Shown: one piece after another, positions 1 through 6,143 of the stretch
How positions within the stretch are numbered: the stretch's first letter is position 1
How the letters are laid out: every line of letters begins with the position of its first letter
Source of the DNA: an uncultured Prevotella sp.
Lineage (GTDB): Bacteria; Bacteroidota; Bacteroidia; Bacteroidales; Bacteroidaceae
Assembly (NCBI GenBank): GCA_900553965.1
Contig: USFX01000019.1
Coordinates: 1 to 20,445, forward strand
Direction: 5' to 3'
DNA: 20,445 bases
Position numbers and translations under genes: made by a program
The notes under the pieces: model-generated
Database searches by the model: none
Seen by the model: only the letters and a program-made list of their open reading frames with translations
What the model was told of the DNA's origin: nothing

Positions 1-362
1 GCGTCGTAGATGTCCATCCGGAGCGTGCCTCCGTCGGTGTCGGGAGCCGGCTGCAAGCAGGCTTCCGGGCCGATGCCGGCGGTCTCGCGGTGGGCTCGGA
101 TGTAGTCGTAGAAGACGTTGAAGGCGATGCGCAGCAGCCATGTCGAGAACGCCGCCGTGCCGCGGAAGCTGCCGATGTTGACGTATGCCTTGACGAAGGT
201 GTCCTGAGCAAGGTCGTCACTCAGCTGGACGTCACCCAGGGTGTGGTTCAGGAAGAACCGCCTGACCGCCGACTGGTGGCGCATGACGAGCCGGCCGAAA
301 GCCTGCCGGTCGTGCTCCTTTGCCGCAAGGGTGGCGAGATGTGCGTCGCTGATAGTCTCCAT
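1..362 (-). CDS. ECF-type RNA polymerase sigma factor, 3' end outside window
   Basis: The first 120 residues of a sigma-70 family extracytoplasmic-function sigma factor can be read from an ATG at 362; the frame runs off the left edge, so region 4 is missing from view. Region 2 spans about residues 22-93 and includes the typical core DDLAQDTFVKAY followed by FRGTAAFSTWLLRIAFNVFYD. An in-frame TGA lies four codons upstream of the ATG, which fixes this start or a later one. After region 2 the chain enters a linker rich in Pro, Asp and Gly. The gene begins 46 bp after the stop of the DUF6249 gene on the same strand, so the two are probably co-transcribed. ECF sigma factors redirect RNA polymerase to a small regulon; the anti-sigma partner and regulon cannot be told from this fragment. 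Confidence 0.93.
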   Translation of the reverse strand, partial: METISDAHLATLAAKEHDRQAFGRLVMRHQSAVRRFFLNHTLGDVQLSDDLAQDTFVKAYVNIGSFRGTAAFSTWLLRIAFNVFYDYIRAHRETAGIGPEACLQPAPDTDGGTLRMDIYD

Positions 363-408
363 CGTCCGTCTTCAGTTGTCCGTCAGTATTGTGTCCTCAC
401 TCCTTCCG

Positions 409-1260
409 TTACATGTCCCGTCGGTCGCCGGTCTCATCCTGAGTCTCCTTGCCGTCGCGTCTGTTGTTCCGACGGGGCGACGTGCGGGCGATGACGGCCT
501 GTCCCAAGCCGTAGAATATCATGAGGCCGCCGACGCCGATACCCGTGTCGAAGCCCATGAAGGCGAAGAGGAAGATGAGTCCGATGCCGAGGAAAATGTG
601 CTTCAGTCCCCGCTGCCATAGCTCGTCGTCGCCCTGAACCTGCCGCGGAAGGGCTTCTTCGGGAATCTTCTGGCCGTTCTTCATGGCCATCTCGGCCAGC
701 TGCAGCTTCTGCTTGCGGTTCTTGTAGATGAAATAGCAGATGACGGCGATGATGGCCACGGGCGAGAAGACGAAGATGATGAGGAGGAAGAACAGTGTCC
801 CGATCATTCCGTCGGCCAGCCAGCTGAAGCCGCGGACCATGCGGTCCATGCCGTCTTCGTCGATGCTCAGCTGATAGGACCGGGCCGTGGAGGAATCTGC
901 GTCATAGACTTCGGTCGTGTCGGAATATGCCTCCAGCTCGTCGACAGGCTCATCCGCCTGTGCTCCGTCAGCTACCGGCTGTTTCTTTGCGGCCGCTTTC
1001 TTCTGCTGAGCCTTGGCGTATGCCGAAGCCTTTGCCTGTGACTTGCCGTCCTCTTCCACTGCCTTCGTTCCGTCGGCCTTGGCGTTTGCCGGGGTCTTCG
1101 CCTGCGGCTTTCTGTCATCTGCCGTTGCCTTTGCTTCGTCAGCGGCCGGAGATGTCTCCTCCGTCTGGGTGCGTGGCGTGTGGCGGTGGGCTTGCGTTGT
1201 CGCTACGGAATTGGCTGTCATGACTGCGGTCAAAGCCAGTGTTATGAGAAATTTGTTCAT
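409..1260 (-). CDS. DUF6249-type membrane protein with Lys/Ala-rich linker
   Basis: A 283-residue protein. It has an N-terminal signal peptide (residues 1-24, ending in ATTQA), then a low-complexity, highly charged region at about 30-105, then a membrane domain with hydrophobic segments near 151-179, 221-236 and 239-257. The membrane part, with a YKNRKQKLQLAEMAMKNG stretch between segments, resembles DUF6249 proteins, which in Bacteroidota often sit next to ECF sigma factor genes. The low-complexity region contains two related blocks (KPQAKTPANAKA near 51 and KSQAKASAYAKA near 73), suggesting an internal duplication. The tail is rich in Arg, Asp and Glu. The gene lies 46 bp ahead of the sigma factor gene, so a role in sensing or tuning the sigma factor is possible, but this is inference from position only. 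No biochemical function is known to me. Confidence 0.8.
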   Translation of the reverse strand: MNKFLITLALTAVMTANSVATTQAHRHTPRTQTEETSPAADEAKATADDRKPQAKTPANAKADGTKAVEEDGKSQAKASAYAKAQQKKAAAKKQPVADGAQADEPVDELEAYSDTTEVYDADSSTARSYQLSIDEDGMDRMVRGFSWLADGMIGTLFFLLIIFVFSPVAIIAVICYFIYKNRKQKLQLAEMAMKNGQKIPEEALPRQVQGDDELWQRGLKHIFLGIGLIFLFAFMGFDTGIGVGGLMIFYGLGQAVIARTSPRRNNRRDGKETQDETGDRRDM

Positions 1261-1345
1261 ATCGTTATGTTCTTTAGGATTTCCTTTTGTCGCCGCCGCG
1301 GTCTTCCGGCCGTGAGCGGTTATCTGTCTGTTTGACGTAACAGAC

Positions 1346-1354
1346 TGTGGATAA
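1346..1354 (-). promoter_or_regulatory. Perfect 9-bp DnaA-box match
   Basis: The minus strand reads TTATCCACA, identical to the classical DnaA box. It lies directly upstream of the -33 TTG of the methyltransferase promoter, where a bound protein could affect transcription. It is a single site and no cluster is visible, so it is not evidence of an origin. Confidence 0.3.
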
Positions 1355-1355
1355 G

Positions 1356-1386
1356 TTGCAAAGGTGCGAAAAAATTTCTATCTTTG
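1356..1386 (+). promoter_or_regulatory. Bacteroidota-type promoter for the rRNA methyltransferase gene
   Basis: TTG at 1356-1358 and TATCTTTG at 1379-1386, separated by 20 bp, match the TTG/TAnnTTTG promoter of Bacteroidota primary sigma factors. Transcription would begin near 1393, which excludes the in-frame ATG at 1347 and supports the ATG at 1410. Confidence 0.75.
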
Positions 1387-1409
1387 CGCATAAATTAGAG
1401 ATAAAAAGC

Positions 1410-3206
1410 ATGAAAAAGAGATATGACAAGGGCCGTTCCGGCTCCGGCGCGCAACGTTTCCGTCCTTCCGCGGACGCCGTCGGAGGGGCTGCGGAGGGCG
1501 TTACGGCCGGTGACACCGGCGCCGTTGAGGAGACCGGGAACGGGGAACGATCTCCGTCGGGAAAGCCCGCAGCGGCCGCTCTTCCCGCAGAATTCGTCAC
1601 TTTGACGCGCAGCATGATGGGCGACAGCCTGTATGACAGCTTTGCCCGCGCGCTGGCCGACGAGCCGCCGGTCAGCATACGCGTCAACCGCAGCAAGACC
1701 ACGGCCGTCCCGACGGCCGCAGACGGCGGCGGACGCGTCCCGTGGTGTGACGACGGCTACTATCTTCCGGCGCGTCCCGACTTCACTTTCGACCCTCTGC
1801 TGCACGCCGGCCACTACTACGTTCAGGAGGCATCGTCGATGTTCGTCCACCGCGTCATCTCCCAATATGTCACCTCGCCGGTGCTGATGCTCGACCTTTG
1901 CGCCGCACCGGGCGGCAAGTCTACCGCTGCCCTTGGCGCTCTTCCGGCCGGCAGCATGCTCATGACGAACGAGCCCGTGCGTCAGCGGGCACAGATCTTG
2001 AAGGAGAACATCCAGAAATGGGGCTGTCCCGACGTCATCGTCACGAACAACTATCCGCGCGACTACGCCCGTTCGGGACTGACGTTCGACGTCATCCTGT
2101 GTGACGTTCCGTGTTCCGGAGAAGGCATGTTCCGCAAGGACAGCGGCGCCATCGGCGAGTGGAGCCCGCAGAACGTGGACAGTTGCAGCCGTCTGCAGCG
2201 CGAGATTGTGGCGGATGCGTGGCGGTGTCTGCGTCCGGGCGGGCTGATGATATATTCCACATGCACGTTCAACACGGCCGAAAACGAGGAGAACGTCCGT
2301 TGGGCGTGCACTGAGCTCGGTGCCACGGTGCTGCCGGTCTACACGTCCGATGCGTGGGGCATCAGCGGCTCGCTGCTTCACGGATTCACGGAACCGGTCT
2401 ATCGGTTCATCCCAGGCAGCACGCGCGGCGAAGGTCTCTTCTGCGCCGTGATGAGAAAGGGTGGGGAAGACAACTTTATAATAAATGACTGTGCCGCCGG
2501 TTCCGGCGTTGCTGAGCGCCCGCTCGCTGTCTCTCAGAAGACAGGAAAGAAGGGTGGGGCGCGCGGCAATGACGCCGCTGCCCGGCTGCAGGCCATGATA
2601 GCCGCATCCTTAGGCCGTCCGGAGGAAGCCGCCGGCATACTTCCCGAGACGTTCTGGCTCATCACGGCCGCTTCCGCCGCATCGCCGTCTGCCTCCGAGA
2701 AGTCATCTTCTGCTTCCGGAAAATCCTCCTCTTCATTCTCAGGGAAGTCTTTTTCTGCCTCCGGGAAGCCCGGCTCAGCCCCCGGGAAAAATTCTTTTTC
2801 TTCTTCCGAGAAATCTTCTCCGGAAACGATTCTTGCCCTTCCTCCCGCTCTTGTCCCCGTCTACGACATTGCCTCCCGTTCGCTCCGCATTCTCTCGGCC
2901 GGTGTTACTGTCGGCCAGACCAAAGGACGTGACCTCATTCCCGACCAGTCGCTCGCCCTGTCGACGGCCCTCCAGCCCGGCGCCTTTCCATCCGCAGAAC
3001 TCACGTACGCTCAAGCCGTGGCCTATCTGCGCAAGGAGGCGGTCACGCTTCCGCCCGACACGCCGCGCGGCCTCGTCATTGTTAAATACCGCGGCGCGCT
3101 GCTCGGCTTCGTGAAGAACATCGGTACGCGGGCCAACAACCTCTATCCGCCGGAGTGGAAGATAAAGAGCACCCACATCCCCGACGAACCCCACGTGCTG
3201 GAATGA
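1410..3206 (+). CDS. NOL1/NOP2/Sun-family rRNA cytosine-C5 methyltransferase (RsmF/RsmB-like)
   Basis: A 598-residue SAM-dependent RNA m5C methyltransferase, probably acting on rRNA in the cytoplasm. Visible motifs are the SAM-binding DLCAAPGGKS (162-171), DVPCSGEGM (232-240) and STCTFNTAENEENV (283-296); the two Cys residues (235 and 285) match the catalytic pair of the family. The C-terminal part (about 475-598) resembles the PUA-like RNA-binding region of RsmF-type proteins. An in-frame ATG at 1347 would add 21 residues but lies upstream of the promoter, so 1410 is chosen. Two parts are unusual: an extension of about 58 residues rich in Gly, Ala and Ser before the first family motif (LPAEFVTLTRSMM), and a Ser/Gly/Lys repeat at 427-470 between catalytic and C-terminal domains. 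The gene is apparently monocistronic. Whether it modifies 16S or 23S rRNA cannot be told. Confidence 0.92.
   Translation: MKKRYDKGRSGSGAQRFRPSADAVGGAAEGVTAGDTGAVEETGNGERSPSGKPAAAALPAEFVTLTRSMMGDSLYDSFARALADEPPVSIRVNRSKTTAVPTAADGGGRVPWCDDGYYLPARPDFTFDPLLHAGHYYVQEASSMFVHRVISQYVTSPVLMLDLCAAPGGKSTAALGALPAGSMLMTNEPVRQRAQILKENIQKWGCPDVIVTNNYPRDYARSGLTFDVILCDVPCSGEGMFRKDSGAIGEWSPQNVDSCSRLQREIVADAWRCLRPGGLMIYSTCTFNTAENEENVRWACTELGATVLPVYTSDAWGISGSLLHGFTEPVYRFIPGSTRGEGLFCAVMRKGGEDNFIINDCAAGSGVAERPLAVSQKTGKKGGARGNDAAARLQAMIAASLGRPEEAAGILPETFWLITAASAASPSASEKSSSASGKSSSSFSGKSFSASGKPGSAPGKNSFSSSEKSSPETILALPPALVPVYDIASRSLRILSAGVTVGQTKGRDLIPDQSLALSTALQPGAFPSAELTYAQAVAYLRKEAVTLPPDTPRGLVIVKYRGALLGFVKNIGTRANNLYPPEWKIKSTHIPDEPHVLE
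2688..2819 (+). repeat. In-frame Ser-rich tandem repeat coding for a linker
   Basis: About six degenerate units of 7-8 codons on the pattern S-A-S-(E/G)-K-S-S make up this stretch of the methyltransferase gene. It encodes a probably disordered linker between the methyltransferase domain and the PUA-like domain. The unit is in frame throughout, so unit loss or gain would change linker length without breaking the protein. Confidence 0.75.
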
Positions 3207-3286
3207 CGCCTTTCTCATAATCCACCGTATGCCCTTTTCATCCTAACCGCATGCTTCCTGCGTCGTCACCGCGCCGCAATAATCAT

Positions 3287-3440
3287 GTAAAACAGGCTAT
3301 ATTGGTCAGTAAAACAGGCTATATTACCGACCAATATAGCCTGTCTTACTGAGTAATATGACTCATTTTACCGAGTAATATGACTCATTTTACCGAGTAA
3401 TATGACTCATTTTACTGAGTAATATGACTCATTTTACTTT
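3287..3440. repeat. Intergenic array of seven units with exact 22-bp period
   Basis: Seven consecutive 22-bp units start at 3287, 3309, 3331, 3353, 3375, 3397 and 3419. Units 1-2 begin GTAAAACAGGCTATATT, unit 3 is largely the reverse complement of that sequence, and units 4-7 begin GTAATATGACTCATTTTAC. Most units share the outline GTAA-N11-TTAC, an imperfect palindrome, and units 4-7 contain the palindrome ATGACTCAT. Unit 3 (3329-3344) can pair with unit 1 (3292-3307, 16 bp perfect) or with unit 2 (3314-3325, 12 bp), giving alternative hairpins. There are no unique spacers, so it is not a CRISPR. The rest of the 3207-3617 gap holds only the promoter region of the next gene. Confidence 0.9.
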
Positions 3441-3557
3441 ATGGATATAATCCTTTCCAACAAGCAAAACGCCTTTGAGGCTGTTATGAAAACATCCAAT
3501 TGCCCTTTAAATGATAGCCACCCGTTTATCTGATTTAGTGTTAATGAATATTAATTC

Positions 3558-3588
3558 GGGGGGGGTAAAAATAAAATGTTTACTTTTG
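3558..3588 (+). promoter_or_regulatory. Promoter with G8 tract ahead of the TonB-like gene
   Basis: TACTTTTG at 3581-3588 fits the TAnnTTTG box. The -33 position falls in or beside an uninterrupted run of eight G at 3558-3565. A start of transcription near 3595 supports the ATG at 3618 rather than the in-frame ATG at 3576. Confidence 0.6.
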
Positions 3589-3617
3589 TACATTGTTTAA
3601 TTAATAAAACGATACGT

Positions 3618-4193
3618 ATGAGATTATTAGTATTATTTGTAGCCATTATGCTACTTGGGGTGCATCCTGTTGATGCACAGAAGAAAAAGGACGGTAAGTC
3701 TGAACAGCCAACAGAACAAAAGAGATTGACTAAAGAACAGTTGGACAGCATTTTTAATGCGGCAAGTCTGCGATTTGAACAGGAAAAGCAGATTCAGGCC
3801 AAGCAGGATAGCGCCTTTTGGGCCGACTACAAGATCGTCAAGAGAAATGGAATGGAAGTCACCACTGTGAAATTTGAGAAGAAATATGACTCTGTCGAGC
3901 AAATGCCAATGTTTCCCGGCGGTGATGCAAAACTGATGGAGTGGTTGAGCAAGAACATCAGGTATCCCGCAGTTGCGGCGGAAGCAGGTATTCAAGGACG
4001 TGTTATCATGAAATTTGTTCTGGCTCCGGACGGTTCGGTCCGCGATATATCAGTCGAGCGCAGTGTTAATCCACTACTTGACATGGAGGCTTATCGCGTC
4101 GTAAGAGCGATGCCACGATGGATTCCGGGAAGAATAGATGGTGAACCGGTACCAGTATATTTCACTCTTCCGGTAACGTTTCAATTAAAATAA
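3618..4193 (+). CDS. Secreted TonB C-terminal domain protein
   Basis: A 191-residue protein with a signal peptide (1-20, hydrophobic core LLVLFVAIMLLG, probable cleavage after VDA), a charged Lys/Glu/Gln-rich segment (21-70), and a TonB C-terminal domain at about 106-190. The domain shows the Bacteroidota hallmarks EQMPMFPGGD (94-103), NIRYPAVAAEAGIQGRVIMKF, and MPRWIPGRIDGEPVPVYFTLPV. TonB domains contact outer-membrane transporters, but this protein lacks the Pro-rich spanner and, if cleaved, lacks a membrane anchor, so it may not transmit energy in the classical way. The ATG at 3576 would add 14 residues and lies ahead of the promoter box. Base composition is clearly more AT-rich than the flanking genes, and the gene stands alone behind the 22-bp array, which suggests acquisition by transfer. 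No adjacent ExbB/ExbD or receptor gene is present. Confidence 0.85.
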   Translation: MRLLVLFVAIMLLGVHPVDAQKKKDGKSEQPTEQKRLTKEQLDSIFNAASLRFEQEKQIQAKQDSAFWADYKIVKRNGMEVTTVKFEKKYDSVEQMPMFPGGDAKLMEWLSKNIRYPAVAAEAGIQGRVIMKFVLAPDGSVRDISVERSVNPLLDMEAYRVVRAMPRWIPGRIDGEPVPVYFTLPVTFQLK

Positions 4194-4203
4194 CAGGACT
4201 CAA

Positions 4204-4248
4204 TGAATCCGCCATGACGTTCTTACTCAGAACATCGTGGCGGATTCA
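4204..4248. terminator. Long hairpin after the TonB-like gene
   Basis: Arms of 19 bp (4204-4222 and 4230-4248) pair with one mismatch and one G-T wobble around a 7-base loop. It begins 10 bp after the stop codon. No T-run follows directly, so it may act as an mRNA 3' stabiliser or an imperfect terminator. Confidence 0.55.
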
Positions 4249-4272
4249 CATTCACTATAAGCATATTAAGCT

Positions 4273-4305
4273 CCATCCCTTCGGGAGGGTTGGGGTGTTT
4301 TTTTT
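4273..4305 (+). terminator. Possible intrinsic terminator overlapping the end of the GNAT gene
   Basis: A short stem (4273-4279 with 4283-4289, one A-G mismatch) is followed after 8 bp by eight T at 4298-4305. The distance from stem to T-run is longer than in a standard terminator, so the call is tentative. The T-run overlaps the stop codon of the convergent acetyltransferase gene. Confidence 0.4.
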
Positions 4306-4885
4306 ATTCCATCTGCAGGTGCTTCATCCTGTGTCCTCCCCACATGCTGGCGTTCACATACCGGAAGCCCACCTTATTATATAGGCGTTCTGCGCGCGGG
4401 TTGCCCTCGTCCACGAGCAGCCCGAGAGGGCCGCAGTCCATGCGGCGGGCACGTTCGGCGGTGGCATGGAGGAGCATTGTGGCGATGCCGTGGCCGCGGT
4501 AGCGGGGCCATACGGCCAGTGAGTCGAGATAGAGCTCGCCCGCCTGCGTCTCCGGCTCCATGGCGCTGTGGTCGATGCCAAACTCGCGGATGGCGCCGTC
4601 GATGAAGTGGCGGCGCAGTTCGATGAGGCGCGCGCCGTCGTAGCTGACGCTGACACCGGCGATGCTGCCGTCGTCCGGGTCGACGGCGCAGATGGCGTTC
4701 TCGTAGCTGTATTGCGTTCCGGTGGCGGCGGCGAGGCGCGTGATGAGCCGCAGGAAGTCGCCGGCGGTGTGGTCCGGGCCGTAGAAGTGGCGGCAGCACT
4801 CGTCGGTCATGGCCATGACAATCAGTCGGGCAATCTCCGGCGCGTCCTCAGGACGGCCGGGTCGTAGGGTGAAGGTTGTGTTCAT
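4304..4885 (-). CDS. GNAT-family N-acetyltransferase
   Basis: A 193-residue single-domain acetyltransferase of the Gcn5-related fold, predicted to move an acetyl group from acetyl-CoA to an amine. The acetyl-CoA pyrophosphate loop is RYRGHGIATMLL, preceded by the beta-4 strand GELYLDSLAVWP; the C-terminal segment GLLVDEGNPRAERLYNKVGFRYV is the usual motif B with the N-x-x-A-x-x-L-Y-x-x-x-G-F pattern. The start at 4885 gives MNTTFTLRPGRPEDAPEIARL, a normal GNAT N-terminus. It faces the Bax inhibitor-1 gene across a 368-bp gap and converges on the TonB-like gene. The substrate cannot be predicted; it could be a small metabolite, a peptide or a protein. Confidence 0.9.
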   Translation of the reverse strand: MNTTFTLRPGRPEDAPEIARLIVMAMTDECCRHFYGPDHTAGDFLRLITRLAAATGTQYSYENAICAVDPDDGSIAGVSVSYDGARLIELRRHFIDGAIREFGIDHSAMEPETQAGELYLDSLAVWPRYRGHGIATMLLHATAERARRMDCGPLGLLVDEGNPRAERLYNKVGFRYVNASMWGGHRMKHLQME

Positions 4886-4930
4886 ATTCAGTTGTCGTTA
4901 TGGGGCGTGCGTCAGTGCAGCCTCCACAGG

Positions 4931-4938
4931 CAAAGTTA
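4931..4938 (-). promoter_or_regulatory. -7 box for the GNAT gene
   Basis: The minus strand reads TAACTTTG, an exact TAnnTTTG box, about 46 bp upstream of the acetyltransferase start. A clear -33 TTG at the right distance was not found. Confidence 0.55.
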
Positions 4939-5148
4939 CGCATAAATCGCGAGAAAGCGTCAGCGGTGCGGCGGAGAAATGGCTTTCCGGCGGCGGAATT
5001 GCCCCGAAACCGCGGAAAACCGCTTCCGGCGCGGCTGAAACCACGGGAAACGGTGCCGGAAATGACGCTGACGGACTGACAAAAAGGCGTTTGCGGCGGT
5101 TTTATTGTTTTTTATGACATGCTTTGCGGATAGTCAGGAAATAATCAA

Positions 5149-5156
5149 TAACTTTG
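5149..5156 (+). promoter_or_regulatory. -7 box for the Bax inhibitor-1 gene
   Basis: TAACTTTG with a TTG at 5124-5126, spaced 22 bp, slightly longer than usual. It implies a leader of about 90 nt before the ATG at 5254. Confidence 0.55.
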
Positions 5157-5253
5157 CAGGACAGTGCCCGCATTGGCTTTGCGGCAGCAACGCATGGGCG
5201 CGCTGGCACGGTAGTTGCAGGAAGAGACATGTATTATATAAATATAAAAGAAT

Positions 5254-5973
5254 ATGAATTACAGTAATTTCGGCGTTGAGAACGCCTCACGCGACAGGGA
5301 GCTTTACCTGTCCGCCGCATTTCCGGCATTGATGAGAAAGGTCTATCTGTGGATGGCCATGGCCCTCGTGATTACAGGCTTTACGGCCTACGGCGTGGCG
5401 ACAAGCCCGGCCGCGATTTCGGCTATAATGACGAACAGTGTGCTGTTCTGGGGTCTTATCATAGCCGAGTTCGGTCTGGTCGTCTGGCTCAGCGCCGCCA
5501 TCAACCGGCTGTCGCTGTCAGTGGCGACGCTGATGTTCGTGGCTTATTCCGTCATCAACGGTGCTACGCTGTCGGTGATATTCCTCGCCTTCACCATGTC
5601 GTCGATAACCAAAGTGTTCTTCATCACCGCCGGAACGTTCGGCGCGATGGCCGCCATCGGATATACGACGAAGAAGGACCTCTCCGGCATGGGCAAATTC
5701 CTGCTGATGGCGCTCATCGGTCTGATCATCGCCTCGGTTGTCAACCTGTTCATGCGCAGCACCGGCCTTGAGCTGATCGTGAGCTATATCGGCGTGCTGG
5801 TGTTCGCCGGACTGACGGCCTACGACACGCAGAAGATAAAGCAGATGCTCATGGCGGCCGAAGACACGGGCGAGACGGCACAGAAGATAGCCCTGCTGGG
5901 CGCGCTGTCGCTCTATCTCGACTTCATCAACCTCTTCCTCTATCTGCTCCGCATCTTCGGAAGGAGGGACTAA
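5254..5973 (+). CDS. Bax inhibitor-1/YccA family membrane protein
   Basis: A 239-residue integral inner-membrane protein with seven hydrophobic segments after a short polar N-terminus. The family signature is present as GLTAYDTQKIK (Asp191) and the final helix LSLYLDFINLFLYLLRIFG (Asp223); the paired Asp residues correspond to the pH-sensing pair described in bacterial TMBIM homologues such as YetJ, which leak calcium. The length fits the bacterial family. The start has an AT-rich leader with no strong Shine-Dalgarno site, as is normal in Bacteroidota. The gene appears monocistronic; a repeat-derived hairpin follows. The physiological role in this group is not established, though calcium leak or membrane-stress functions are the usual suggestions. 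Confidence 0.93.
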   Translation: MNYSNFGVENASRDRELYLSAAFPALMRKVYLWMAMALVITGFTAYGVATSPAAISAIMTNSVLFWGLIIAEFGLVVWLSAAINRLSLSVATLMFVAYSVINGATLSVIFLAFTMSSITKVFFITAGTFGAMAAIGYTTKKDLSGMGKFLLMALIGLIIASVVNLFMRSTGLELIVSYIGVLVFAGLTAYDTQKIKQMLMAAEDTGETAQKIALLGALSLYLDFINLFLYLLRIFGRRD

Positions 5974-6000
5974 GGCCTTCCGGTCAGGCTCATGACGAAC

Positions 6001-6091
6001 GTAAATGCAAAGACGCAAAAACGCAGAGTCCATGGTTGTGGTATTTATTCCATCACATCAGGCCTTTGCGCTTTTGCGTCTTTGCGTTTAC
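6001..6091. repeat. Inverted copy of the ACGCAAAGACGCAAA dispersed repeat
   Basis: Arms 6001-6025 and 6067-6091 are reverse complements at 23 of 25 positions, both built on GCAAAGACGCAAAA. The 41-bp spacer shows nothing else. It lies after the Bax inhibitor-1 gene and could form a transcript-end hairpin. The same word family recurs near 9991, 10652 and 19980-20265. Confidence 0.85.
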
Positions 6092-6143
6092 TTTATATGA
6101 ATCAACCGTGTTCACTTACTTACCGCAATAACAACCTGAAATC

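Larger units (their letters stand above)
4886..5253. other. Divergent intergenic region
   Basis: This gap between the GNAT and Bax inhibitor-1 genes holds a promoter box for each direction (minus at 4931-4938, plus at 5149-5156). The centre (about 4965-5090) is GC-rich with repeated GGAAA/CCGGA-like words, but no coding frame in it looks like a protein. Nothing else was recognised. Confidence 0.6.

Noticed and set aside
1346..1354. Replication origin
   Set aside because: Only one DnaA box, no AT-rich unwinding region with clustered boxes, and no dnaA or dnaN gene. Presence of recF alone is not informative in this phylum.
1395..2381. 328-codon minus-strand frame opposite the rRNA methyltransferase
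   Set aside because: High-GC shadow; the plus frame has intact methyltransferase motifs and a promoter.
3287..3440. CRISPR array
   Set aside because: Units are contiguous at 22 bp with no unique spacers, and there are no cas genes in the window.
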